The notes beneath the pieces are model-generated. The model saw only the letters and a program-made list of their open reading frames with translations, did no database searches and was not told where the DNA came from. Made by a program: the position numbers and the translations under genes. Shown piece after piece: positions 1 through 8,248 of a stretch of DNA of 15,883 bases. The DNA comes from Sphingomonadaceae bacterium (lineage in GTDB: Bacteria; Pseudomonadota; Alphaproteobacteria; Sphingomonadales; Sphingomonadaceae), in NCBI GenBank assembly GCA_004282995.1, contig SHLU01000029.1:1-15883 (forward strand). Direction: 5' to 3'. How positions within the stretch are numbered: position 1 is the stretch's first letter; every line of letters starts with the position of its first letter.

Positions 1-574
1 GATCAGGCTGGAGCATCAACAGCACCGCTACCGCCGCCATGATGCCGGAGACGATTGCCAGCACCGGCAGGTGCGGGTCTTTCAGCCGCCAGGAGAGGAT
101 CCAGGCAAGCGCGATTGCAAATCCCGGTTTGAGGAATTCACTGGGCTGAATACTCAGTCCGAACCCGATCCAGCGCTTCGACCCGTTTACTTCCTGACCG
201 ATTACCGGAACCAGCATGAGAGCGACCAGCATTGCAGCGGCCAATACGATACCAAGCCGCCGAGCATTGTCGCGGCTGAGAAAAGACGCCCCGACCATCA
301 CCGTGACGCCGACAATCTGCCAGCGCAGATGCGCCCAGTAGAAATACAGATCGGGCAGTGTCTCAGCCGAAGTCGAAAGCCGTCTTGCGCTGGCCGGCGA
401 CGAAGCGGCGACAGCGATGGTTCCTATTACCATCAGCGCAAACACAAGCCCCAGCAATACGCGATCGATTTCGCGCCACCAGATCTTGATCTCTGACGAT
501 TTCGACCCGCGCCGGGACTCGCCATGCGTCAACCTGTCAGCCATTCCTGGAACATAGGGTTGCGATTGACTCAC
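1..574 (-). CDS. ftsW: Septal peptidoglycan polymerase FtsW (SEDS family), 3' end cut by window edge
   Basis: FtsW is the SEDS-family glycosyltransferase that polymerises lipid II at the division septum in the inner membrane, working with the transpeptidase FtsI. The visible 191 codons begin with a cytoplasmic, charged N-terminus of about 35 residues, then hydrophobic spans near residues 38-57, 86-100, 106-126, 150-161 and 168-188. The signature is NGSKRW (130-135) followed by QPSEFLKP (143-150), a conserved SEDS loop in which FtsW proteins usually read NGxxRW...QPSE. The GTG start at 574 overlaps the murD stop by 4 bp (GTGA), and a strong GGGAGG ribosome site lies 9 nt upstream. An in-frame ATG at 544 is an alternative that would give a protein 10 residues shorter. 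The C-terminal half lies outside the window, to the left. RodA is the main alternative, but the dcw position strongly favours FtsW. Confidence 0.95.
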   Translation of the reverse strand, partial: MSQSQPYVPGMADRLTHGESRRGSKSSEIKIWWREIDRVLLGLVFALMVIGTIAVAASSPASARRLSTSAETLPDLYFYWAHLRWQIVGVTVMVGASFLSRDNARRLGIVLAAAMLVALMLVPVIGQEVNGSKRWIGFGLSIQPSEFLKPGFAIALAWILSWRLKDPHLPVLAIVSGIMAAVAVLLMLQPD

Positions 575-1947
575 GCTGTCATGCCTCCCTTTTCGGCCGG
601 GTTCATGCAGCCCTTCGCCGTGCATCCGGTAAGCGCGCAGACAATCTTGCGAAAATGTTCGCCACGTTGTTCGAAGTCGCGAAATTGGTCGAAGCTGGCA
701 CAGGCCGGCGACAGCAGCACGACATCACCTGGCGCGGCATTGCCAAGCGCCTGTTTGACGGCTTCGCAGATTAGTTCACAGCGCTCCACCGCGATGCGCC
801 CTTCCAGCAGTTCGGCAAAGCGGGGTCCGGCTTCGCCGATAGTATAGGCTTGCTTGATCTCGCCCAGGTGCTGCTCGCATTCGCCAAGACCGTCTTCCTT
901 GGGCAGCCCACCTACGATCCAGTGTACACGCGGTTCGCCATCGGCGGGCCAGGCAGCCAGCGCCGGGGCGGCGGAGGCGGGGTTGGTCGCCTTGCTGTCG
1001 TTGATGAACAGTACGCCATCGTGTTCGCACACTACTTCCATGCGGTGCGGCAAACCCATGAAGCTTGCCAACGCAGGCTCCCATTGCGCGCGGGTCACGC
1101 CGATTTCCTCGACCAGAGCGACTGCCGCGGCAACATTCTGCAGATTGTGCGGCCCCTGCAGTGCCGGCCAGTCCGGCTGCATGGCAGCGTAATGGCTGGT
1201 ATCAAGGCAAATAGCACGCCCTTCGGCCCGGCGTGTGCGGGCAGCTTCGTAGACAGCGCGTGTCGGCGCGTCGGCACAGCCGAAGCAAGCGAACTGGTCG
1301 CTGCCCTGCATGGAAAACAGTCGCCCCTTGCTGAAAGCATAGTCCTCGAACCCGGCATAGCGATCAAGATGGTCGGGTGTGATGTTGAGCAACGCTGCCG
1401 CCTCGCAGGCGAGCGAGCGGGTAAGGTCTATCTGGTAGCTCGACAATTCGAGCACATAGACCCCGGCACCGTTGTCATTGGGCTCGAGAGGATCTTCGCC
1501 GAGGATCGGCACACCGATATTGCCGCCCATGCGGGACGGAATGCCGGCCGAGCGCAAGATGTGGGTGACAAGCGCCGTAGTGGTCGATTTGCCATTGGTC
1601 CCGGTTATGCCGATGACCCTGTGCGCAGACAGGTTGCCGCGAGCTTGAGCAAACAATTCGATATCGCCGATAATCGGGACGCCGAAATGTTTGGCCCGAC
1701 CGGCGATGGGGTGGGTATTGAGTGGAACACCCGGTGACACGACCAATCCGTCAAACCCGGTCAGGTCAATACTCATCGGATCGCCGATGGTGGCCTTGCC
1801 CTCGAATGCCTGCCGCGGTTCTTCCTGCCGGTCCCATACTGTCACATCGGCCCCGCTGGCGAGCAGCGCCTCGGCCGCAGTCTGGCCCGACCGGGCGAGA
1901 CCGAGGACCGCGAACCGTTTGCCGGACCAGGCGGGACAAGTGATCAT
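571..1947 (-). CDS. murD: UDP-N-acetylmuramoyl-L-alanine--D-glutamate ligase MurD
   Basis: MurD adds D-glutamate to UDP-MurNAc-L-alanine using ATP, the second amino acid step of the peptidoglycan stem peptide in the cytoplasm. The 458-residue product has the family's usual length. It shows an N-terminal Rossmann-like start (AVLGLARSGQTA, 13-24), the ATP P-loop GITGTNGKST (113-122), LELSSYQID (166-174), the Mur-ligase acidic loop FINDSKATNP (314-323), which is typical of MurD, and the C-terminal LLSPACASFDQF (411-422) plus RGEHF. The ATG at 1947 was chosen because it shares ATGA with the mraY stop and puts the Rossmann motif at the expected distance from the N-terminus; upstream in-frame codons lie inside mraY. 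The end overlaps ftsW by 4 bp. Confidence 0.98.
   Translation of the reverse strand: MITCPAWSGKRFAVLGLARSGQTAAEALLASGADVTVWDRQEEPRQAFEGKATIGDPMSIDLTGFDGLVVSPGVPLNTHPIAGRAKHFGVPIIGDIELFAQARGNLSAHRVIGITGTNGKSTTTALVTHILRSAGIPSRMGGNIGVPILGEDPLEPNDNGAGVYVLELSSYQIDLTRSLACEAAALLNITPDHLDRYAGFEDYAFSKGRLFSMQGSDQFACFGCADAPTRAVYEAARTRRAEGRAICLDTSHYAAMQPDWPALQGPHNLQNVAAAVALVEEIGVTRAQWEPALASFMGLPHRMEVVCEHDGVLFINDSKATNPASAAPALAAWPADGEPRVHWIVGGLPKEDGLGECEQHLGEIKQAYTIGEAGPRFAELLEGRIAVERCELICEAVKQALGNAAPGDVVLLSPACASFDQFRDFEQRGEHFRKIVCALTGCTAKGCMNPAEKGGMTA
584..589 (-). promoter_or_regulatory. Ribosome binding site deciding the ftsW GTG start
   Basis: The minus strand reads GGGAGG here, 9 nt before the GTG at 574. 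The site lies inside the last codons of murD, so ftsW translation is probably coupled to murD translation. It supports the GTG at 574 over the downstream ATG at 544, which has no comparable site. Confidence 0.7.
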
Positions 1948-3014
1948 CGCAGTTTCAGCGTCGCCAAGCCTATCAGCGCGAGCACGATGGAAACGATCCA
2001 GAAGCGGATCACCACTGTCGCCTCGGCCCAGCCCTTCTGCTCGAAATGATGGTGGATGGGTGCCATACGAAACACGCGCTTGCCGGTCCGCTTGAACCAG
2101 AACACCTGAATGATCACGCTCAGCGCTTCGAACACGAACAATCCACCGACAATGGCCAACACAATCTCGTGGTGGCTGGCAACGGCGATCGCGCCGAGCG
2201 CCCCGCCTAGCGCCAAACTGCCCGTATCGCCCATGAACACCGCCGCCGGCGGTGCGTTGAACCATAGAAAAGCCAGTCCCGCCCCCATGATAGCCGCGCA
2301 GAAAATAGCCAGCTCGCCTGCACCCGGCACATACGGAATACCTAGATAGGCGGAGTAGTCCACGCGCCCTGCAAGGTAAGAAATGATAGCGAATGCGCCG
2401 GCAGCCACGATCACCGGCATGATCGCCAGTCCATCGAGTCCGTCGGTCAGATTGACCGCATTGCCTGCGCCCACGATCACAACGGCTGCAAAGACATAGT
2501 AGAACGGCCCAAGCGGGATCGCCTTGTCGGATACAAAGGGAATGTAAAGCCAGGTGCTGATCTGGCTGACGATCAGATAGGAAGCGATACCCGCGACAAC
2601 AAATTCAAGCAGCAGGCGGGCTTTGCCCGAAAGCCCCTTGTGGCTGGCCTTGGAGACCTTGTCGTAGTCGTCGAGAAAACCGATCCCACCGAAACCGGCA
2701 GTGACCGCGATACAGGCCCACACGAACGGACTGCGCAGATCCATCCACAACAACAGAGCCAGCGTCAGCGAGACAAGAATCATCAAGCCGCCCATGGTCG
2801 GGGTTCCGCGCTTGGCCAGATGGGTTTGCGGCCCATCCTCGCGGATCGGCTGACCCTTGCCCTGCCGTACGCGGAGCATGTTGATGAATCGCGGTCCGAT
2901 GATGAGGCCGATCACCATTGCGGTCATCAGCGTCGCCCCGGCACGGAAGGTCTGGTAGCGGACGAGATTGAAAAACCCCGCGAAATCCAGCCATTCTGCA
3001 ATCAGGTAGAGCAT
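1944..3014 (-). CDS. mraY: Phospho-N-acetylmuramoyl-pentapeptide-transferase MraY
   Basis: MraY transfers phospho-MurNAc-pentapeptide to undecaprenyl phosphate, forming lipid I in the inner membrane. The 356-residue product matches the usual length (about 360) and is made of repeated hydrophobic segments. Active-site motifs are all present: the FLDDYDK loop (113-119, Asp115 and Asp116), NLTDGLDGLA (188-197), MGDTGS (261-266, Asp263) and the cytoplasmic PIHHHFE (319-325). The loop with KRGTPTMGG (68-76) is also typical. The ATG at 3014 gives the family's short N-terminus; codons further upstream run into murF. It begins 17 nt after the murF stop, the only spaced junction in the cluster, and ends in a 4-bp overlap with murD. 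Confidence 0.98.
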   Translation of the reverse strand: MLYLIAEWLDFAGFFNLVRYQTFRAGATLMTAMVIGLIIGPRFINMLRVRQGKGQPIREDGPQTHLAKRGTPTMGGLMILVSLTLALLLWMDLRSPFVWACIAVTAGFGGIGFLDDYDKVSKASHKGLSGKARLLLEFVVAGIASYLIVSQISTWLYIPFVSDKAIPLGPFYYVFAAVVIVGAGNAVNLTDGLDGLAIMPVIVAAGAFAIISYLAGRVDYSAYLGIPYVPGAGELAIFCAAIMGAGLAFLWFNAPPAAVFMGDTGSLALGGALGAIAVASHHEIVLAIVGGLFVFEALSVIIQVFWFKRTGKRVFRMAPIHHHFEQKGWAEATVVIRFWIVSIVLALIGLATLKLR

Positions 3015-3031
3015 TCGGTTCCGGCCCCCGT

Positions 3032-4498
3032 TTAAACCCGGCTGGTGAAATGCTCCACCAGCTTGCCCAGGCCGACCGAATTGGAGCCTTTCACTAGGAC
3101 CGCATCGCCCGCGGCGAGTCCGTATTCCTGCAGCGCCGCAATCGCCTCGGCAGGTCCATCGCAATGGGCGAAGGAAAGCCCCTTGCCAAGCACCGCTTCG
3201 CCCGCTTTCCCCAAGTGACGCGCAAGCGCGCGCATCTCGTCGCCGACCAGAACCGCATAATCGACTTCGGCGTCAATGATCGGCTCGGCCAGTTGTTCAT
3301 GGAAACCGGGTCCGAAATCGCCCAGTTCCTTCATGCTGCCGAGCACCGCGATGCGTCGCGTTGCCGGGGTTTGCCCCAGTTGGCGCAATGTGGCACGCAT
3401 CGAGGCGGGATTGGCGTTGTAGCTTTCATCGATCAGAAGCGCCTTGCCACCGGCGGCGGCAACCTGATGGCGCGCGCCCCGGCCCTTGAGGCCGCCCAAC
3501 TCGGCCAGCGCAAGGCCAGCTGCACCCAGGTCTCCGCGCGCAGCATAAACAGCGCCCAGCACCGCCAACGAATTGGCAATCCAGTGATCGCCGGGTTCGG
3601 CCACAGTGTAACACAGCCGCCGGTCGGCAATCTGGGCTGTGACCAGCGAGCCACCATTGGCGACCGGGATGGCATCAAGCAGGCGAATATCCGCATCGTC
3701 CGCACGCCCGAAGGACAACACAGTCGCACCGACCTTGAGCGCCGCGTCGCGTAGCTGACCGAATTGTTCGACATCGGCCGGGATGACGGCCGTTCCACCG
3801 TCAACGAGGCCGCCGAATATTTCGGCCTTGGCATCCGCAATCGCCTCGATCGAGCCGAGGTTTTCGATATGCGCTGGCGCAATAGTCGTGACGACGGCGA
3901 CATGGGGACAAACATGGTTGGTAAGCTCGGCGATCTCGCCGGCATTGTTCATGCCCATTTCGAACACGCCGTAGCGGCTACGCGCGGGCATCCGGGCAAG
4001 AGACAGCGGCACACCGACGTGGTTGTTGTAGCTGCGCACCGAGCGGTGGGCCTGCCCCCTGCTCGAACGCTCTAGGGCCGCGAAAATGGCTTCTTTAACC
4101 CCGGTCTTGCCGACCGAACCGGTAACACCAATGCGAATTGCGTTGGCGCGCTCGCGGGCGAAGTTGGCAAGCGCGTGGAGCGCGTCTGTAGTATCCTCGA
4201 CCAGAATGTGAGGACCGTCGATAGGACGATCGACCAGCGCGGCGACTGCGCCCGCTGCAAATGCCTTCTCGACAAACTTGTGTCCGTCCATCGCTTCGCC
4301 ACGCAGCGCCACGAACAAATCTCCTGGACGCACGTCACGGCTGTCCATCTCGACATTGGCGCATTGGAAATCGGCACTGGCCGTGCCGCCGGTCGCGGTC
4401 ACGATCTCGTCGGCGCTCCACAGCGCGAGCGGCAGGGAGTCGCGCTTTGTGCGCGGCCAGGAAAGGACGGCCTTGTGTGCGAACCGAGAGGCAATCAT
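3032..4498 (-). CDS. murF: UDP-N-acetylmuramoyl-tripeptide--D-alanyl-D-alanine ligase MurF
   Basis: MurF attaches D-Ala-D-Ala to UDP-MurNAc-tripeptide with ATP, completing the cytoplasmic pentapeptide precursor. In the 488-residue product the P-loop is GVTGSVGKTG (124-133), followed by FEMGMNNAGEI (179-189), the MurF-typical DESYNANPASM (357-367), VLGSMKELGD (385-394) and LVKGSNSVGL (468-477). The ATG at 4498 overlaps the murE stop (ATGA) and follows an AGGGGGG ribosome site by 6 nt. With this start the usual MurF beginning (LWSADEIVTATGG) only appears at residue 26, so there is an N-terminal extension of about 25 basic residues compared with the ordinary family start; no better-supported ATG or GTG is seen downstream. 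It is followed by mraY after a 17-nt gap. Confidence 0.97.
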   Translation of the reverse strand: MIASRFAHKAVLSWPRTKRDSLPLALWSADEIVTATGGTASADFQCANVEMDSRDVRPGDLFVALRGEAMDGHKFVEKAFAAGAVAALVDRPIDGPHILVEDTTDALHALANFARERANAIRIGVTGSVGKTGVKEAIFAALERSSRGQAHRSVRSYNNHVGVPLSLARMPARSRYGVFEMGMNNAGEIAELTNHVCPHVAVVTTIAPAHIENLGSIEAIADAKAEIFGGLVDGGTAVIPADVEQFGQLRDAALKVGATVLSFGRADDADIRLLDAIPVANGGSLVTAQIADRRLCYTVAEPGDHWIANSLAVLGAVYAARGDLGAAGLALAELGGLKGRGARHQVAAAGGKALLIDESYNANPASMRATLRQLGQTPATRRIAVLGSMKELGDFGPGFHEQLAEPIIDAEVDYAVLVGDEMRALARHLGKAGEAVLGKGLSFAHCDGPAEAIAALQEYGLAAGDAVLVKGSNSVGLGKLVEHFTSRV

Positions 4499-5979
4499 GC
4501 GGTGCCCCCCTGCCCGGCAGCACATTCACGCGCAACCGTCACATCATCGAATGGCAGCACTTTCATGGACTCTCCCGACCCGATTATTTGGCCCTGTTCG
4601 TGGCCTTTTCCGGCGACAAGGACGATGTCCTTGGCTCCGGCCAATTTGATGGCAGTGGATATCGCGGCGCGTCTATCCCCGACTTCACGCACGTCACTGC
4701 CCGCGCCATCATCAGCGCCAGCCAGAATTGCAGCGCGAATGACGGCAGGATCTTCGCCGCGCGGATTGTCGTCGGTAACAATGGCAATGTCGGACGCCCG
4801 AGCGGCGACCTCGCCCATCGGCCCGCGCTTGCCCTGATCGCGGTCGCCTCCGGCACCGAAGACCGTGATAAGCTTTCCGCTGACATGAGGGCGTAAAGCC
4901 TCGATGGCCGCCTCAAGCGCATCAGGCGTATGAGCGTAATCGACATATATGGGCACGCCCGAAGGCGTAATGACTGCACGTTCGAGGCGTCCGCGCACCG
5001 GTTGCAGCCGCGCGACTCCGTCCCATACCTGTCCGGCATCACTGCCGGTGGCCAATGCCAGCCCGGCGGCGGTAAGGGCGTTGGAAACCTGGTATTCTCC
5101 GATCAATGGCAGCCGCAGCTTGCGAACCTGCCCATCGTGTTCGATCTCCAATTCCTGGCCAAGCTGGGTGGGCGTACGGGCGAGCAGGCGAATGTCTTGG
5201 CCCCGTTTGCCAACAGTAACGAGGCGCAGACCCCTGGCCTGCACCCGTTCGATGGCCCGGGCGGTCCATTCGCTATTCCCCGTCCAAACCACGGCCGTGC
5301 CGTTGGCGTCGACGACTTCGTCGAACAGGCGCATCTTGGCCTCGAAATACTCTTCCATGCTGACGTGGTAATCGAGATGGTCACGGCTGAAATTGGTGAA
5401 GGCCGCAGCAGCTACGGGTATTCCCTCGTTGCGATATTGTGACAGGCCGTGGCTCGACGCTTCGTAGGCAATATGAGTCACGCCTTCACGCGCCAGCCCG
5501 CTGACATTGGCCAAAAAGGTGACGATGTCGGGCGTCGTCAGACCGGTCGAAACGCTCTCGTCGGGCGTGGTCACGCCAAGTGTACCGATGCTGGCCGCAC
5601 GCTCGCCCGCCATGCGCCAAAGCTGGCGGGTCATCTCCACAGTCGATGTCTTGCCGTTGGTTCCGGTGACCGCGACGATGGTAGAGGGAACGGGCTTGAA
5701 AAACTGCGCCGCCAACCGCGCGAATGCGCGCCGCGGGGTGGGATCGGCAATATGCAGCGCGCCGCTCACCTTGACTTCTGGTCGCGCCACAACGGCAATG
5801 GCGCCGGCGGCGATCGCCTGCGGGATCACATCCTCGGCATTGAAGCTCGCGCCCCGAAACGCGCCGAAAACCGTGCCGGGCGCGACCTTGCGATGGTCGA
5901 TGGCAAATCCGGTGACCGAAGCCCCCGTATCGCTATCAATCGCAATTCCCGCAGCTGCGGCGAGCTTGGCCAGTTTCAC
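4495..5979 (-). CDS. murE: UDP-N-acetylmuramoyl-L-alanyl-D-glutamate--2,6-diaminopimelate ligase MurE
   Basis: MurE adds the third stem residue to UDP-MurNAc-L-Ala-D-Glu using ATP. The 494-residue product carries the P-loop VTGTNGKTST (104-113), the catalytic-domain segments SSHGLSQYR (175-183) and NFSRDHLDYH (196-205), VDYAHTPD (346-353), GAGGDRDQGKR (375-385) and AGKGHE (456-461). The DNPR motif (404-407) is the known marker of meso-diaminopimelate specificity, so the wall should be of the mDAP type. Translation starts with GTG at 5979, inside a GTGA overlap with the ftsI stop and with a G-rich ribosome site just upstream. The stop overlaps the murF start by 4 bp. Confidence 0.98.
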   Translation of the reverse strand: MKLAKLAAAAGIAIDSDTGASVTGFAIDHRKVAPGTVFGAFRGASFNAEDVIPQAIAAGAIAVVARPEVKVSGALHIADPTPRRAFARLAAQFFKPVPSTIVAVTGTNGKTSTVEMTRQLWRMAGERAASIGTLGVTTPDESVSTGLTTPDIVTFLANVSGLAREGVTHIAYEASSHGLSQYRNEGIPVAAAAFTNFSRDHLDYHVSMEEYFEAKMRLFDEVVDANGTAVVWTGNSEWTARAIERVQARGLRLVTVGKRGQDIRLLARTPTQLGQELEIEHDGQVRKLRLPLIGEYQVSNALTAAGLALATGSDAGQVWDGVARLQPVRGRLERAVITPSGVPIYVDYAHTPDALEAAIEALRPHVSGKLITVFGAGGDRDQGKRGPMGEVAARASDIAIVTDDNPRGEDPAVIRAAILAGADDGAGSDVREVGDRRAAISTAIKLAGAKDIVLVAGKGHEQGQIIGSGESMKVLPFDDVTVARECAAGQGGTA

Positions 5980-7697
5980 TCGCCACCCCCTGAAATAAGC
6001 GGGCGCAGGTCGGAAATATCGACATCGCGGCTCATGTCCGGCCGCACGCCAAGCATCGGGCCGATGCGGGGCACCAGGTTGCCCACGATGGGCGCCGCAT
6101 TCCAGGCCGCGGTGCGCTGGAACGAGCTCGCGGTAGTTCCCTTGGGCTCGTCAAGCATGGTGATGACGACATAGCGCGGGCGATCCATCGGGAAGGCAGC
6201 GGCAAAGGTCGAAACCAGGCTCTTGCGACGATAACCGCCGGCACCCGGCTTTTCCGCCGACCCGGTCTTGCCGCCGACCCGGTAGCCCGGCGCATCAGCA
6301 TTCTTGCCGGTGCCATAGACCGCGATCATGCGCAGCAATTGCCGCATCCGGCTGGAGGTCGAGGCCTTGAATACGCGTTGCCCCTTGGGCGCCTGGCCGG
6401 CAGGGACCTTGTTGAGCGTGGCCGGGCGCCAGATCCCGCCGTTGACCATCGCCGCGTAGGCACTGGCAAGGTGCAGCGGCGTGACGGCGATAGCATGGCC
6501 GAAACCGACATTCATGGTCTTGAGCCGGCCCCATTTGCTGGTCTGCCACAGCGGGTGTCCCCGGGCGGGCAGCTCGATATGAGGACGGTCATTCATGCCG
6601 AGATCGGTCAAGGTCTGGCGCAATCGCTTTTCGCCCAACTCGTCCGCCACCCGCGCAGTCACCGTGTTCGACGAATGGATGAGCATTTCGGGGATGTTGA
6701 GCGACCCGCCGAGATCATGGCTATCGGTAATGGTATAACCGGCGAGTGAAACCGGGCTGGCATCATAACGCTTCCCGAAATCACGCACCACGCCGGCGTC
6801 GATAGCTGCCGCGACGGTCAACGGCTTGAAGGTCGAGCCGAGTTCGTAGACCTGGTTGGTGACCCTGTTGAACATCAGGTTCGCGCCCTTGGCATCGATC
6901 TTGTTGGGATCGAATTCAGGCAATGACGCCAGCGCCATGACTTCGCCGGTGTCGACATCGAGGACGATGCCGGCTGCACCCATTGCGTTTACCGACAGCA
7001 TCCCGCGCCGAAGCTCGTCCTCAAGCGCACCCTGGACACGCATGTCGATGCTGAGGCGCACAGGCTCGCCGCGAAAACGCGGATCAACCAGCCGCTTGTT
7101 GAGCACCTGCTCCATGCCGAGCCTGCCGCTACCATCGGAAGCGACAAAGCCGAGCACATGCGCGGCCATCGACCCTTGCGGATAATGGCGATCATTTTCC
7201 TGCGGCAATTCGAGTGCAACTTCGCCGAGGTCGAACACGCGGTTGGCTTCTTCGGGCAGCACCCGCCGTCGAAGATAGCCAGGAGTGCCGGTCGCGAGCA
7301 TCCGCAGGACGCGCTTCTCCTCGAGGTCGGGGAAGATCGCCTTGAGTTTCTTGACCACAGTTGCTGGCGATTTGACCAGAGGGGGGCCGCCCTCGCCAAG
7401 CGCGTCAGGATTGAACCAGAGAGCATGAGCAGGATAATTGCGCGCCAGTGCAATGCCATTGCGGTCGCTGATCTCGCCCCGTGGCGGAAGCAATGCGTCT
7501 TCAAGGGACGTGGGCCCGGTGGTGCCACCAGCAACGCCCAGCAAGAGGATTCGCAGCACTGCAATCAGCGCCAGAACCGCAAAACCGACGGCAACGAGGA
7601 GAACCCGGATGCGTGCGGTGAGCAATGCCTCCTGCCGGTCGGATACCAAACGCACCCGGCCTGACGAGATCGCCGTGCTGACCGTCATCGTGCTCAT
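5976..7697 (-). CDS. ftsI: Septal peptidoglycan D,D-transpeptidase FtsI (penicillin-binding protein 3)
   Basis: FtsI is the class B penicillin-binding protein that cross-links septal peptidoglycan; it is anchored in the inner membrane with its catalytic domain in the periplasm. The 573-residue product has a short basic cytoplasmic tail, one membrane span near 31-53, then the pedestal domain with the PPRGEISDRNG motif (71-81). The transpeptidase domain has the three classical active-site motifs: STFK (Ser288 to Lys291), SSN (342-344) and KTGS (477-480). No PASTA repeats follow. The ATG at 7697 forms ATGA with the stop of the ftsL-like gene, and AAGGTG sits 5 nt upstream. It ends in a GTGA overlap with murE. 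PBP2 (mrdA) is excluded by context and by the short pedestal. Confidence 0.97.
   Translation of the reverse strand: MSTMTVSTAISSGRVRLVSDRQEALLTARIRVLLVAVGFAVLALIAVLRILLLGVAGGTTGPTSLEDALLPPRGEISDRNGIALARNYPAHALWFNPDALGEGGPPLVKSPATVVKKLKAIFPDLEEKRVLRMLATGTPGYLRRRVLPEEANRVFDLGEVALELPQENDRHYPQGSMAAHVLGFVASDGSGRLGMEQVLNKRLVDPRFRGEPVRLSIDMRVQGALEDELRRGMLSVNAMGAAGIVLDVDTGEVMALASLPEFDPNKIDAKGANLMFNRVTNQVYELGSTFKPLTVAAAIDAGVVRDFGKRYDASPVSLAGYTITDSHDLGGSLNIPEMLIHSSNTVTARVADELGEKRLRQTLTDLGMNDRPHIELPARGHPLWQTSKWGRLKTMNVGFGHAIAVTPLHLASAYAAMVNGGIWRPATLNKVPAGQAPKGQRVFKASTSSRMRQLLRMIAVYGTGKNADAPGYRVGGKTGSAEKPGAGGYRRKSLVSTFAAAFPMDRPRYVVITMLDEPKGTTASSFQRTAAWNAAPIVGNLVPRIGPMLGVRPDMSRDVDISDLRPLISGGGE
5983..5991 (-). 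promoter_or_regulatory. Ribosome binding site deciding the murE GTG start
   Basis: The minus strand reads AGGGGGTGG here, with the G run 6 nt before the GTG at 5979. It lies in the Gly-Gly-Gly codons at the end of ftsI. It supports GTG as the real murE start, giving the family's usual N-terminus beginning KLAKL. Confidence 0.65.
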
Positions 7698-8248
7698 TCG
7701 GACACCTTGGCGCCAGGCCCGAAACCGGAAGCGGTGGCAGACAGGTCGACACCCATCCCCAGTCGTTCCGCAAGCGAAGGACGATCGCTTGCGCGTGTCT
7801 CGGCCCGCTGTTCGCGATTGCTCTCGGAAGGGCGGTAGGAGGCCGGCGTCGATCCGGAAGGCGCCGCTCCCAAGGGTGAAATCATGCGCGGCATCTCGGC
7901 CTCGCCAACACTGCGGGCGACTCGGATCGGCGCTGGCGTATCAGGCGAAGGCGGCTGCGAGAGGCTGGCTAGCTGGCGCTCGTTTTCAAGATACTGATCG
8001 GCGCGCGGCGCTATGTAGCCAAAATCGACAGCGTTCCAATTGGCCAACTGCTGCTGGTTGGCCCGCGTCTCGAATTCGGTTTCGAGCCGCATGGTCTCCT
8101 TCTTGAGAGCGACGATCTGGCGCTCGGCGCGGACAACTTCACTTTTCACCGCATTGACGCGGAAGGTCAGGCCAAGAAACGCAGCGAACACGATTCCAAG
8201 CGCCATCGCCCAGCCGATCTGACGCAGACGACTGCCGCCGACCATCAT
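7694..8248 (-). CDS. FtsL-like bitopic cell division protein with long Pro/Ser-rich tail
   Basis: This 184-residue protein sits exactly where ftsL lies in dcw clusters, between rsmH and ftsI. It has a short N-terminus, one membrane span at about 11-29, then a predicted coiled coil rich in charged and heptad-like positions (about 34-66, with RAERQIVALKKETMRLETEF), and a segment ending YLENERQLASL (87-96). In known systems FtsL pairs with FtsB and FtsQ and activates the FtsW-FtsI pair. The last 88 residues (97-184) are rich in Pro, Ser and Ala and look disordered; this tail makes it longer than E. coli FtsL (121 residues). The ATG at 8248 overlaps the rsmH stop and has GAGGTG 5 nt upstream; a second ATG follows at once at 8245. 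FtsL sequences are poorly conserved, so the name rests on topology and position. Confidence 0.82.
   Translation of the reverse strand: MMVGGSRLRQIGWAMALGIVFAAFLGLTFRVNAVKSEVVRAERQIVALKKETMRLETEFETRANQQQLANWNAVDFGYIAPRADQYLENERQLASLSQPPSPDTPAPIRVARSVGEAEMPRMISPLGAAPSGSTPASYRPSESNREQRAETRASDRPSLAERLGMGVDLSATASGFGPGAKVSE

Noticed and set aside
850..1737. Long open frame on the plus strand opposite murD (295 codons)
   Set aside because: It is antisense to a clear murD with all Mur-ligase motifs. Long antisense frames are expected in GC-rich coding DNA, and the translation shows no family motif.
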